23,781 nucleotides of DNA from Limiplasma pullistercoris (GTDB lineage: Bacteria; Bacillota; Clostridia; Christensenellales; Aristaeellaceae), in assembly GCA_018715165.1 (NCBI GenBank), contig DVMC01000165.1, positions 1 to 23,781 on the forward strand, given 5' to 3'. Numbering within the stretch: position 1 is the first letter of the stretch; the number at the start of each line of letters is the position of its first letter. A program made the translations under genes and the position numbers. The notes below the pieces were generated by a model, which saw only the letters and a program-made list of their open reading frames with translations, ran no database searches and was not told the DNA's origin. Positions 14,363 through 22,446 of this stretch are shown piece after piece.

Positions 14363-14953
14363 TTGGCACTGCAATGGCTTTGGCTTGGGATGATGGGAGG
14401 TTCCTTGCTGTACGCCGCGATGTGCGGACGCGGACAGGACATGCTGGCCGCCGCGCTGGGAGGCACGGCGGACGCAATCAGCCTGACGGTTACGCTGGGG
14501 GCAGGGTATCTGCTGTTTTGCGGCTGGATGAGGATTCTACAGGCGTTGGGCGCGCCCGGGGCGCTGGAGCGGCTGCTGCGGCCTGCCCTGCGCGCGCTTA
14601 TGCCCGGCGTGCTGGGAAAGGCGGCGCGTCAGGCCGTGTGCATGAACCTGTCGATGAACATGCTGGGCCTTGGAAACGCGGCCACGCCGCAGGGCATGGA
14701 AGCCATACGCCTGATGGAGGAGGAGCGCAAAAAAGCGCCCTGCGTTGCGCATGATATGTACATGCTGCTGATTCTCAACGCCACCAGCATCCAGCTGCTC
14801 CCCACCACGGTGCTGGCTCTGCGCGTGGCGGCAGGATCGGCGGATGCGGGCGCCATCGTGCTGCCTAGCCTGCTGTGCACGGCCGTGTCCACGGCGGTGG
14901 GCGCGGCGCTGGGGCTGATCTGCCGCCGAAGAAGGGAGGCGCGCCGTGCTTAG
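14363..14953 (+). CDS. spmA: spore maturation protein A
   Basis: Membrane protein of the nucleoside-recognition (Gate) family; in Bacillus SpmA and SpmB are needed for full dehydration and heat resistance of the spore core. The 196 residues equal the usual length. The signature stretch MNLSMNMLGLGNAATPQG (about 94-111) is nearly the family consensus, and hydrophobic helices occur at 1-20, 38-60, 125-150 and 160-185. It starts at TTG 14363 behind GGGAGGTGAGG at 14348-14358. It overlaps spmB by eight bases. The gap upstream is AT-rich, with a TATATT at 14340-14345, but no sigma-A or sporulation-sigma promoter could be assigned with confidence. Confidence 0.93.
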   Translation: MALQWLWLGMMGGSLLYAAMCGRGQDMLAAALGGTADAISLTVTLGAGYLLFCGWMRILQALGAPGALERLLRPALRALMPGVLGKAARQAVCMNLSMNMLGLGNAATPQGMEAIRLMEEERKKAPCVAHDMYMLLILNATSIQLLPTTVLALRVAAGSADAGAIVLPSLLCTAVSTAVGAALGLICRRRREARRA

Positions 14954-15449
14954 CGGGCTGATTGTGCCGGGATGCCTGCTGGCAACGCTTCTGGCGGCCG
15001 CCTGCCGCCGGATGCCGGCCTATGATCTGTTTGTGGATGGGGCGCGCGAGGGGATCGGGGTGGCGGTGCGGGTGCTGCCCAACCTGGCGGCCATGCTGGT
15101 GGCGGTGGAACTGATGCGGGCTTCCGGGCTGATGGACGCGCTGTGCGGCCTGGCGGCCCCCGTGTTTGAATGGCTGGGGCTGCCGGGCGAGGTGGCGCCG
15201 CTGGTGTTGCTTCGGCCCATGAGCGGGTCGGCCTCGCTGGCCATGGTGGAAAAGCTGCTCGCCAAATACGGCGCGGACAGCCGCGTGGGCCTGGTGGCCA
15301 GCACCGTGATGGGCTCCAGCGAAACCATCTTTTACACCGTGTGCGTGTACATGAGCGCCGTGGACCGCAAGGCCACCGGCTACGCCGTGCCCTGTTCGCT
15401 CCTGGGCGCGCTGGCGGGAACCGTGCTTGCAGGCGCGCTTTTCCGTTGA
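14946..15449 (+). CDS. spmB: spore maturation protein B
   Basis: Partner of SpmA and also a nucleoside-recognition-domain membrane protein. The 167 residues carry YDLFVDGAREGIGVAVRVLP (22-41), GLAAPVFEWLGLPGEVAPLV, LLRPMSGSASLAMVEKLLAK and STVMGSSETIFYTVCVYM, all typical of SpmB. The expected length is about 170-180. GTG 14946 lies inside the spmA 3' end with a GGGAGG SD at 14934-14939, so the pair is translationally coupled. The stop codon at 15447-15449 lies inside the -35 box of the metG T-box transcript, and no terminator separates them. Confidence 0.93.
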   Translation: MLSGLIVPGCLLATLLAAACRRMPAYDLFVDGAREGIGVAVRVLPNLAAMLVAVELMRASGLMDALCGLAAPVFEWLGLPGEVAPLVLLRPMSGSASLAMVEKLLAKYGADSRVGLVASTVMGSSETIFYTVCVYMSAVDRKATGYAVPCSLLGALAGTVLAGALFR

Positions 15450-15473
15450 CAAGCGCGAAAAATGGGGTATAAT
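15446..15473 (+). promoter_or_regulatory. promoter of the metG T-box transcript
   Basis: Consensus TTGACA at 15446-15451 and consensus TATAAT at 15468-15473 have a 16-base spacer. The -35 overlaps the spmB stop codon. Confidence 0.88.
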
Positions 15474-15479
15474 AAGGGC

Positions 15480-15722
15480 GATAAGCGCATACAGGCGATG
15501 AGCGGGAGAGTACCGCCCCACGTCCAGCCAAAGAGAGCCGCAGCAGGTGAAAAGCGGCGCGGACGCGGCGGGAACATGGCCCGGGAGCCTCTCCGTCCGA
15601 CAGGTAGGGCGGGGCGGTCGGCACCGTTACAGGCCTGCGATCATCGAGGATCGTAAGCGATAAACCAAGGGTGGTACCGCGGGTCAAGCCCGCCCCTTTT
15701 CTGACGGGGCGCGGCTTTTTTG
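15480..15722 (+). promoter_or_regulatory. T-box riboswitch for methionine upstream of metG
   Basis: The leader senses uncharged tRNA-Met. Visible parts are a stem I 5' side with GATGA and GAGTA (about 15498-15516), an AAAGAGAG bulge element near 15531-15538, and a specifier context GGAACATGGCC whose ATG at 15576-15578 is a methionine codon. The T-box AGGGTGGTACCGCG follows at 15668-15681. The TGGT in the T-box pairs with an ACCA tRNA end, as expected for a discriminator A. The competing terminator is formed by GCC-CGCCCC (15688-15696) and GGGGCG-C-GGC (15706-15715) with six T at 15716-15721. It accounts for the gap of about 300 bases between spmB and metG. Confidence 0.95.
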
Positions 15723-15747
15723 ATTCATCGAGGAGGGGGAAGCGCAC

Positions 15748-17721
15748 ATGCCCAACAAGGAGACCTTCTACATCACGACGCCCATCTATTATCCCAGCGA
15801 CAACCTGCACATCGGTCACGCCTATACCACCGTCGCGGCCGATACGATGGCGCGTTTCAAAAAGCAGGAGGGTTACGATACCTTCTTCCTGACCGGCACC
15901 GACGAGCATGGCCAGAAGATCGAGCGCAAGGCCCAGGACAAGGGCGTTACGCCGCAGGCCTATGTGGATGAGATCGTCCGCGGCATCAAGGAACTGTGGA
16001 AGCTGATGGACATCGAATACGACGATTTCATCCGCACCTCGGACGAGCGTCATGTCAAGGCCGTTCAGAAGATTTTCCGCAAGCTCTACGAACAGGGCGA
16101 TATCTATAAAGGAAGCTATGAGGGCTGGTACTGCACGCCCTGCGAGAGCTTCTTCACCGAGATGCAGCTCAAGGACGGCTGCTGCCCCGACTGCGGCCGT
16201 CCCGTGGAAAAGACCAACGAGGAAGCCTATTTCTTCAAGCTGGGCAAGTATCAGCAGTGGATGATCGACTACATCGAGTCCCATCCGGATTTCATCCAGC
16301 CGGTCAGCCGCAAGAATGAAATGCTCAACAACTTCTTAAAACCCGGCCTACAGGACCTCTGCGTCAGCCGTACCTCTATCAAATGGGGCGTGCCGGTGGA
16401 TTTTGACGAAAAGCACACCGTGTACGTATGGCTGGACGCGCTGACCAACTACATCACCGCCCTGGGCTACGAGAGCGCCGATGACAGCCTGTATCAAAAA
16501 TACTGGCCAGCCGATATCCACCTGATCGGCAAGGAGATCATCCGTTTCCACACCATCATCTGGCCCATCATCCTGCACGCCCTGGACCTGCCCCTGCCCA
16601 AGCAGGTGTTCGGCCACGGCTGGCTGGTGCTGGACGGGATGAAGATGTCCAAGTCGCTGGGCAACGTAGTGGACCCGGTGGTGCTGTGCGGCCGCTATGG
16701 CAGCGACGCCATCCGCTATTTCCTCATGCGCGAGATGCCTTTCGGCAGCGACGGGCAGTTCAGCTATGAGGCGCTGCTCACCCGCATCAACGCCGACCTG
16801 GCCAATGACCTGGGCAATCTGGTCAGCCGCACGGTCGCCATGGTGGAAAAATACTTTGACGGCGTGGTGCCCGCCCACGGCGATTGGAACGACACCGACC
16901 GCCTGCTCATCGCCCTGGCGGAGGGAACGCCCTCCCGCGTGCAGAAGCACATGGACGAATTGCAGTTCTCCGTGGCGCTCCAGGATATCTGGCAGCTCAT
17001 CGGCGAGTGCAACCGCTACATCGACCAGAACATGCCCTGGGTGCTGGCCAAGACCGAGGAGGGCAGGGAACGGCTCAAAACCGTGATGTACGTGCTGTGC
17101 GAGTGCATCCGCATCGTGGGCATCCTCATCGCGCCCACCATGCCCCGCACGCCCGCGCGCATCTTTGAGCAGCTGGGCGTGAGCGACCCGTCGCTGTGCG
17201 GCTTTGAGACCGCGTCCCATTTTGGCACGCTGCCCGCGGGCGGCAAGGTGCAGAAGGGCGAGGCGCTCTTCCCGCGCATCGACATCAAAAAGGAGCTGGC
17301 CGACATCGTGCCCACGCCCCCCGCGCAGCCCAAGACGGAGCCGAAGCCCGCGCCCAAGGCGGAAAAGGCGCCCGCGCAGGACGACGGCCTGATCAGCATC
17401 GACGATTTCGCCCGCGTCAGGCTTCGCGCGGCGCGCGTGACGGCCGCCGAAAAGGTGGAGGGCGCGGACAAGCTGCTCAAGCTCACCTTGAGCCTGGGCG
17501 CGGATGAACCGGCGCGCACCGTGGTCAGCGGCATCGCCAAGTTCTACTCGCCTGAAGAAATGGTGGGCAGGCAGGTGGTTCTGGTCAGCAACCTCAAGCC
17601 TGCAAAACTGCGCGGAATCCGCAGCGAGGGTATGATTCTCTGCGCCTCCGATGCGCAGGATAAAACGTTGAAACTGGTCACCGTTGAACCCGGCGTGGAG
17701 GATGGAGCGGATATCCGATGA
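15748..17721 (+). CDS. metG: methionyl-tRNA synthetase
   Basis: Class I synthetase that charges initiator and elongator tRNA-Met. The 657-residue protein has HIGH at 21-24, a zinc knuckle with CTPC (Cys129, 132) and CPDC (Cys146, 149), and KMSKS at 299-303. After the anticodon-binding helical domain comes an Ala/Pro/Lys-rich linker (about 525-550) and a C-terminal tRNA-binding OB domain (Trbp111 type, from about 553, ending SEGMILCASD and VEPG). The length is normal for the bacterial form with the appended domain. ATG 15748 follows GAGGAGGGGG. It is controlled by the T-box leader. The stop overlaps the tatD start by four bases (ATGA). Confidence 0.98.
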   Translation: MPNKETFYITTPIYYPSDNLHIGHAYTTVAADTMARFKKQEGYDTFFLTGTDEHGQKIERKAQDKGVTPQAYVDEIVRGIKELWKLMDIEYDDFIRTSDERHVKAVQKIFRKLYEQGDIYKGSYEGWYCTPCESFFTEMQLKDGCCPDCGRPVEKTNEEAYFFKLGKYQQWMIDYIESHPDFIQPVSRKNEMLNNFLKPGLQDLCVSRTSIKWGVPVDFDEKHTVYVWLDALTNYITALGYESADDSLYQKYWPADIHLIGKEIIRFHTIIWPIILHALDLPLPKQVFGHGWLVLDGMKMSKSLGNVVDPVVLCGRYGSDAIRYFLMREMPFGSDGQFSYEALLTRINADLANDLGNLVSRTVAMVEKYFDGVVPAHGDWNDTDRLLIALAEGTPSRVQKHMDELQFSVALQDIWQLIGECNRYIDQNMPWVLAKTEEGRERLKTVMYVLCECIRIVGILIAPTMPRTPARIFEQLGVSDPSLCGFETASHFGTLPAGGKVQKGEALFPRIDIKKELADIVPTPPAQPKTEPKPAPKAEKAPAQDDGLISIDDFARVRLRAARVTAAEKVEGADKLLKLTLSLGADEPARTVVSGIAKFYSPEEMVGRQVVLVSNLKPAKLRGIRSEGMILCASDAQDKTLKLVTVEPGVEDGADIR

Positions 17722-18494
17722 ACCTGTTTGATTCGCATTGTCATCTGGAGAGCGAGAACTTTCAGAACGACCTTCCGCAGGTGATGCAGCGCATGGCGCA
17801 GGCCGGCGTCAGGCGCTGTGTGCTTGCGGGCAGCGACCTGGAAACCAGCCGCCGCATCGTAGCCCTGGCCCGGAAGCACGAGGGCGTGTACGGCGCGGTG
17901 GGCGTGCATCCGCACGAGGCCAAGACCTGGACGGATGAAACGGAAGCCGAGCTGAAACAGATGCTCGCGCAGCCGCGCGTGGTGGCCGTGGGGGAGATTG
18001 GCCTGGATTATTTCTACGACCTCTCTCCCCGCGAGAAGCAGCGCGAGGTGCTCATTCGCCAGCTGGACCTGGCCCGGCGGCTGAACGTGCCGGCGGTGTT
18101 CCATGTGCGCGACGCGCACGGCGACATGCTGGAACTGCTCCGCCAGCGCCGCGGGGAGCTCCCGGCGGGCGTGATGCACTGCTACAGCGGCAGCGTGGAA
18201 AGCGCGCGGGAATACCTTGATCTGGGATTCTATCTCTCCTTTGCGGGGCCGGTCACCTTCAAAAAAGCAAACAAGTTGCAGGAGGCCGCGCGCTTCTGCC
18301 CGTCGGACCGGCTGCTGGTGGAGACCGACAGCCCCTACCTGGCCCCCGTACCCATGCGCGGCAAGCGCAACGAGCCTGCCTTTGTGCACTATGTGGCCGA
18401 GGTGGTGGCGCAGCTGCGCGGCGTGAGCACGGAGGAACTGGCCGATACGGCGGCGCGCAACGCATGCCGTCTGTTTGGCATCCCGGAGGAATAA
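17718..18494 (+). CDS. tatD: TatD-family metal-dependent nuclease
   Basis: TIM-barrel amidohydrolase-like enzyme; TatD members act as 3'-5' exonucleases or D-aminoacyl-tRNA deacylases. The 258 residues show the metal ligands DSHCHL (His7, His9), GEIGLDY (Glu93), PAVFHVRDA (His129), MHCYSG (His154) and VETDSPYLAP (Asp204), so the active site is complete. The length is standard. It starts within the metG stop (ATGA) and is therefore coupled, the same metG-tatD order as metS-yabD in B. subtilis. Confidence 0.95.
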   Translation: MNLFDSHCHLESENFQNDLPQVMQRMAQAGVRRCVLAGSDLETSRRIVALARKHEGVYGAVGVHPHEAKTWTDETEAELKQMLAQPRVVAVGEIGLDYFYDLSPREKQREVLIRQLDLARRLNVPAVFHVRDAHGDMLELLRQRRGELPAGVMHCYSGSVESAREYLDLGFYLSFAGPVTFKKANKLQEAARFCPSDRLLVETDSPYLAPVPMRGKRNEPAFVHYVAEVVAQLRGVSTEELADTAARNACRLFGIPEE

Positions 18495-18513
18495 GCGGAA
18501 GGGGGAGAAACCC

Positions 18514-18996
18514 ATGCACATCCGGCCAGCCACCCGGACGGATTTGGAGGACGTGCTGCGCATCTATGAAGGCGCGCGGCGGTTTATGGCGCAAAACGGC
18601 AATCCCGGCCAGTGGGGCGCCTGCTATCCCCCGCGTGAAACGGTCGAGGCCGATATCGCCGGGGACCGATGCTATGTATGCGAGGAGGAGGGCCGCCTGT
18701 ACGCGGCCTTCGTCCTTATTCCGGGAGAGGACCCGACCTACCGCGTGATTGAAGGCGCGTGGAAGAACGACCTTCCCTACGCGACGCTGCACCGGGTAGC
18801 CTCCACCGGAGAAAGGTCCGGCATGGTGGATGCAATCGTGGACTGGGCGTTCAGCCGGCATCCCAACCTGCGCGGCGACACCCACGAGCGCAACCTGCCC
18901 ATGCGCCGGGCCTTTGAGCGCAACGGCTTCGTGCGCTGCGGCACCATCTGGGTGGAGGACGGCACGCCGCGCATCGCCTATCAGAAGGAAGGATGA
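18514..18996 (+). CDS. GNAT-family N-acetyltransferase
   Basis: Predicted acetyl-CoA-dependent N-acetyltransferase of 160 residues. MHIRPATRTDLEDVLRIYEGA is the usual N-terminal start (split here as MHIRPATRTD and LEDVLRIYEGA). A beta strand RLYAAFVL follows (61-68), then LHRVAS with TGERSG at the acetyl-CoA loop (92-103), DAIVDWAF, and the late block THERNLPMRRAFERNGFVRCG (123-143, key residues Asn127, Phe134, Gly138, Phe139). ATG 18514 has an AAGGGGGAG SD; an in-frame ATG at 18475 lies inside tatD and is rejected. The target is unknown. It sits between tatD and miaA with tight spacing, so it is probably in the same transcript. Confidence 0.88.
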   Translation: MHIRPATRTDLEDVLRIYEGARRFMAQNGNPGQWGACYPPRETVEADIAGDRCYVCEEEGRLYAAFVLIPGEDPTYRVIEGAWKNDLPYATLHRVASTGERSGMVDAIVDWAFSRHPNLRGDTHERNLPMRRAFERNGFVRCGTIWVEDGTPRIAYQKEG

Positions 18997-19010
18997 ATGG
19001 GGGAGTGGAC

Positions 19011-19916
19011 ATGCTGCCAAAGCTGATTGTCATTGCGGGCACCAATGCGTCCGGCAAGAGCGGCCTGGGGGTGGAGCTGGCCCTGCGCTACGGCGGCGAG
19101 ATCGTTTCGGCGGATTCGCGTCAGGTATTTCGCGGCCTGGACCTGGGCAGCGGAAAAATCACGCCCGAAGAGATGCGGGGCGTCAGGCACCACCTGATCG
19201 ACGTGTGCGAGGCGGGCGACTTTTTTTCCATGGCGGATTTCCAGCGCATGGCCTACGAGGCCATCGACGGTATTGTGGCGCGGGGAAAGCCGCCTTTTTT
19301 GGTGGGCGGCACGGGCCTGTACGTGGATTCGGTGGCGGACGGCTATGAGCTGTCAAACCGCATGCCGGACCTTGCCTACCGCGCGGAGTTGGAGAAGCGG
19401 AGCACCGAGGAACTCTATGCCATGCTGCTCAAGGCCGTGCCGGACGTAGAGGTGGAGAGGCGCAACCGCAACCGCGTGATGCGACTCCTGGAAAAGCTGC
19501 ACGACGGCGACGACGTTATCCCCGGCCGCAGCCCGCGCTACGAGACGCTGCGCCTGGGGGTGACCTGGGACCGCGACACCCTTCGCCGCCGCATCGACAA
19601 GCGGCTGGACCGGCGGCTGAACGAGGGTATGGTGGAGGAGGTGCGCGCACTCCTGGACAGGGGCGTGAGCGAGGAGTTCCTTTTCAAGCTGGGACTCGAA
19701 TACCGTTTCATCACCCAGTATCTGACGGGGCAGATCGCCACGCTTCAGGAGATGCGCGACCTGCTTTCCACGGCTATCAAGCAGTTTGCCAAGCGACAGA
19801 TGACCTGGTTCCGGCGCGATGCATCCATCCACTGGCTGGATATGACGGCCGACCCTGTCGCCCAGGCCAGCGAGCTCATCGAGGGCTTCCTTTTCGGGGA
19901 GAACGCAGGCGAATAA
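19011..19916 (+). CDS. miaA: tRNA dimethylallyltransferase (MiaA), divergent form
   Basis: MiaA adds a dimethylallyl group to N6 of A37 in tRNAs that read UNN codons. The 301 residues show a P-loop GTNASGKS (10-17), SADSRQVFRGLDLGSGKI (33-50), GVRHHLIDV (57-65), a FLVGGTGLYVDS block and the late QFAKRQMTWFRRD with IHWLD. These fit the family, but several positions differ from the common form: SGKS for SGKT, SRQVFRG for SMQVYRG, and LGLEYRF where most have LGYKE. ATG 19011 has GGGGGAG six bases before it. An in-frame ATG at 18993 overlapping the GNAT stop (ATGA) is also possible and would add six residues. No mutS, mutL or hfq lies beside it, unlike the usual miaA locus. Confidence 0.83.
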   Translation: MLPKLIVIAGTNASGKSGLGVELALRYGGEIVSADSRQVFRGLDLGSGKITPEEMRGVRHHLIDVCEAGDFFSMADFQRMAYEAIDGIVARGKPPFLVGGTGLYVDSVADGYELSNRMPDLAYRAELEKRSTEELYAMLLKAVPDVEVERRNRNRVMRLLEKLHDGDDVIPGRSPRYETLRLGVTWDRDTLRRRIDKRLDRRLNEGMVEEVRALLDRGVSEEFLFKLGLEYRFITQYLTGQIATLQEMRDLLSTAIKQFAKRQMTWFRRDASIHWLDMTADPVAQASELIEGFLFGENAGE

Positions 19917-20084
19917 ACGGTTTTAGGACAAACGGAAATTTTCCGCCCGAAAATTCGTGAAAAGATTGTCATGAGGGCAGGAAAACAGGAAGGATATGCA
20001 GAAACAAATGAATGGGGTGCAAGTTGGACTTTCGCCAGCATGCCCCTGACCAAAGACCATTACCGCATGGAAGGGAGAACGGAA
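19917..20084 (+). other. 168-base gap before the decarboxylase operon, with two small dyads
   Basis: No gene with a ribosome binding site was found here. Two dyads lie close together: CGGAAA-T-TTTCCG at 19933-19945 and CGAA-AA-TTCG at 19948-19957. The decarboxylase frame stays open upstream to an ATG at 19971 but without an SD. No promoter close to the sigma-A consensus and no clear terminator for the miaA transcript was seen. Confidence 0.5.
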
Positions 20085-21557
20085 ATGCACAACTCTCAAG
20101 ACCTTCAAAAGGTGCTGGAACTTCGTGACGCCATCCTCGGCGGCAACGAAAAGCGCCTCAAGGAACAGCGCGAGGCGGGCAAGCTGACCGCGCGCGAGCG
20201 TGTGGAAAAGCTCGCGGACGCCGGCAGCTTTGTGGAGCTGTTCGCGCTGGTGAGCCAAAACGAGGAAGGCGCGGGCGTCATCACCGGGTACGCGACGCTG
20301 GAGGAGCGTCCGGTGTACATCTTTGCGCAGGACTTCACCGTTCACGGCGGCGCCATGGGCAAGGCCCAGGCCGCCAAGATCCTCAAGCTCCTGGACATGG
20401 CCCTCAAGACCGGCGCGCCCGTGGTGGCGCTGCTGGACAGCGCTGGCGTGCGCATTGACGAAGGCGCCGCCGCCATGAGCGCTTACAGCGAGATTTATCA
20501 GAAGCTGGCCCGCATGAGCGGCGTCTGCCCCATTGTGTCGGTGGTGCTGGGCCCCTGCATCGGCGGCGCGGCGCTTTTGACGCAGCTGGCGGACGTGTCC
20601 ATCGTAGCCGAGAAGGTCGGCGAAGTCATGGTGTTCGGCCCGCAGGTGCTGGCCGCCATGAACGGCCTGGCCGTGAAGCCCGAAGAGCTGGGCGGCGCGA
20701 AGGTGGCCGCCGGCATGGGCGCGTGCGCGCTGACCGCCGCGACCGAGGACGAGGCGCTTTCGAAAGCCAAGCAGGTGCTGGCCCTGCTGCCCTCCAGCAA
20801 CCTTGAGGACAGCGAAATCATCGACAGCGACGACATGAGCCGCCTGATTCCCGCCATCGATGCAGGAGATGTGGACGCGCTGGTGGCCGCGCTGATGGAC
20901 GGCGGCGCTTCCATTGAGCTCTATGCCGCCTACGAGCCCGCCGTGCGCGTTTTTATGGGCCGCATGGGCGCCCGCAGCGTGGGCGTGGTGGCCGCCAGCG
21001 GCAAGCTGACCGCCGGCGCCCTGCAGAAGGCCGCGCGCTTCGTGCGCTTCATGGACTGCTTCGGCATCGCCATGGTGAGCCTCATCAACACCTCCGGCGT
21101 GACCGTGGACAGCGTGAGCGCCCAGGGCTGGCTGTTCAAGGCGCAGAGCCAGCTGCTCTTCGCCTATGCCGAGGCCACCGCGCCCAAGCTGGCCGTGGTG
21201 ACCGGCGACGCCATCGGCCAGGCCTATGTGGCCATGGGCGGCAAGGCCAACGCCGACGTGACCTACGCCTGGCCCGGCGCCGTCATCTCCGCCCTCACGC
21301 CCGAAGCGGCCGTGGCCGTGCTCTATGCTGACGAGGTCAAGGCCGACAAGACCCTGTCCGTGGAGGAAGCCCGTGCCAAGTATGCCGCCGAGTATGTCGA
21401 AAAGGTGGCCGGCGCGGTCAACGCCGCCAAGGACGGCATGGTGGACGACATCATCGATCCCGCCAAGACCCGCGCCATGCTCATTTCCGCCCTGGAAATG
21501 CTTGCCTCCAAGCGCGATTCCAACCCGCCCAAGAAGCACGACAACCTGCCCATGTAA
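20085..21557 (+). CDS. sodium-pump decarboxylase alpha subunit, acyl-CoA carboxyltransferase type
   Basis: Carboxyltransferase of the MmdA/PccB (crotonase-like) class that moves CO2 from a carboxyl-CoA to biotin on the carrier protein. The 490-residue product has the first-half block GKLTARERVEKLADAGSF (split: GKLTARERVE, KLADAGSF), FAQDFTVHGGAMGKAQAAKI (the CoA site), LLDSAGVRIDEG, GPCIGGAALLTQLADV and, in the second half, SLINTSGVTVDS and a VDDIIDPAKTR block. The end KKHDNLPM matches the usual KKHGNIPL. It is followed by gamma, biotin and beta subunits, as in methylmalonyl-CoA decarboxylase operons. Methylmalonyl-CoA is the likeliest substrate; glutaconyl-CoA or malonyl-CoA remain open. The start at ATG 20085 has AGGGAG at 20072-20077. 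Confidence 0.88.
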   Translation: MHNSQDLQKVLELRDAILGGNEKRLKEQREAGKLTARERVEKLADAGSFVELFALVSQNEEGAGVITGYATLEERPVYIFAQDFTVHGGAMGKAQAAKILKLLDMALKTGAPVVALLDSAGVRIDEGAAAMSAYSEIYQKLARMSGVCPIVSVVLGPCIGGAALLTQLADVSIVAEKVGEVMVFGPQVLAAMNGLAVKPEELGGAKVAAGMGACALTAATEDEALSKAKQVLALLPSSNLEDSEIIDSDDMSRLIPAIDAGDVDALVAALMDGGASIELYAAYEPAVRVFMGRMGARSVGVVAASGKLTAGALQKAARFVRFMDCFGIAMVSLINTSGVTVDSVSAQGWLFKAQSQLLFAYAEATAPKLAVVTGDAIGQAYVAMGGKANADVTYAWPGAVISALTPEAAVAVLYADEVKADKTLSVEEARAKYAAEYVEKVAGAVNAAKDGMVDDIIDPAKTRAMLISALEMLASKRDSNPPKKHDNLPM

Positions 21558-21578
21558 CGCCGAAAGGAAGGGATATTC

Positions 21579-21941
21579 ATGGAGAACTTGATCTTCGGCC
21601 TTGGCGTTATGGTGATCGGCCTTCTGGTTGTGTTTCTCGGCCTGATTATCCTGATCGTTTTTATCAAGGTGCTTTCGTTCATCACCGACCGGACCACCGG
21701 CGAAAAGAAGCCTGAAAAGGCCAAGCCCGCCGCTCCCGTCGTATCCGCGCCGCCTGTGGCTGATCCGGCTCCCGCAGCCAGCGAAGGCGTAAGCGCCGAG
21801 GTGATCGCCGCCATCACCGCCGCGATCGCCGCTGTGTGGCAGACGCCCACGGGATTTGTGGTGCGCCATGTCAAGCGCGTCAACAACGCGCCCGCCTGGA
21901 ACCGCGCGGGCCGCGAGGAACAGACCTACAGCCGCTTCTGA
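21579..21941 (+). CDS. sodium-pump decarboxylase gamma subunit (OadG/MmdD type)
   Basis: Small membrane subunit that anchors and assembles the decarboxylase. The 120 residues have one N-terminal transmembrane helix (about 5-33), a Pro/Ala/Lys linker (40-70), a short helical block, and the terminal block GFVVRHVKRVNNAPAW followed by NRAGREEQTYSRF. That last block is conserved in methylmalonyl-CoA and glutaconyl-CoA decarboxylase delta subunits. ATG 21579 has an AAGGAAGGG SD. It lies 21 bases after the alpha-subunit gene, so it is in the same operon. Confidence 0.88.
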   Translation: MENLIFGLGVMVIGLLVVFLGLIILIVFIKVLSFITDRTTGEKKPEKAKPAAPVVSAPPVADPAPAASEGVSAEVIAAITAAIAAVWQTPTGFVVRHVKRVNNAPAWNRAGREEQTYSRF

Positions 21942-21984
21942 TTCCATCAAACCATCTGCATTTGTTGAAGGAGGATTCCACCCC

Positions 21985-22392
21985 ATGCGTCAGTTCAATA
22001 TCACGGTCAATGGTGTCGCTTATTCCGTCGCCGTCGAGGAAGTGGGCGCTGCGTCCGCTCCTGTTGCCGCTCCTGTTGCCGCCCCCGTTGTCACTCCTGT
22101 AGCTGCTCCCGCGCCTGTGGCTGCTCCCGCCGCCGCTCCCGCGCCTGCCGCCCCCGCCGCGGCTGCCCCTGTTGCCGGAGGCCAGAAGGTGAACGCTCCT
22201 ATGCCCGGCACCATCCTGGAAGTGCGCGTGACCGAAGGCGCTACCGTGAAAAAGGGCGATATTCTGCTGATCCTGGAAGCCATGAAGATGGAAAACGAGA
22301 TCATGGCTCCCTGCGACGGCACCATCAAGCAGGTCGTGGCCGCCAAGGGCGCTTCCGTCAACAGCGGCGACCCGCTCATCGTCATCGGCTGA
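21985..22392 (+). CDS. biotin carboxyl carrier protein of the decarboxylase
   Basis: Carrier that shuttles biotin-bound CO2 between the carboxyltransferase and the membrane beta subunit. The 135 residues begin with a short strand region (MRQFNITVNGVAYSV), followed by a flexible Ala/Pro/Val linker (about 22-64) and a biotinyl domain (68-135). Biotin is attached at Lys101 in EAMKMEN, and APMPGTILEV and DGTIKQVVA are typical. ATG 21985 has AAGGAGG at 21968-21974. The linker is made of near-identical Ala-Pro codon units and is likely to vary in length between strains. Confidence 0.95.
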   Translation: MRQFNITVNGVAYSVAVEEVGAASAPVAAPVAAPVVTPVAAPAPVAAPAAAPAPAAPAAAAPVAGGQKVNAPMPGTILEVRVTEGATVKKGDILLILEAMKMENEIMAPCDGTIKQVVAAKGASVNSGDPLIVIG

Positions 22393-22446
22393 GATCATCC
22401 GCGGCCTTTCCCACATCCTCAAAAGAAAGCGAGTTGATTTCAAACC

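Noticed and set aside
14950..16284. A 444-codon minus-strand frame over spmB, the T-box leader and the start of metG
   Set aside because: It crosses a structured RNA leader and two recognised genes; its sequence is low complexity and arginine/proline-rich.
20067..20084. ATG at 20067 as the decarboxylase alpha start
   Set aside because: It has no SD; the AGGGAG after it is well placed for the ATG at 20085.
19923..21986. A 687-codon open frame on the minus strand opposite the decarboxylase alpha and gamma genes
   Set aside because: It is antisense to clear coding sequence, is rich in His, Gly and Ala in the manner of GC-rich shadow frames, and resembles no family.
22045..22170. Ala/Pro codon repeats in the biotin carrier gene as a tandem-repeat locus or mobile element
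   Set aside because: They are the normal flexible linker of biotin carrier proteins.
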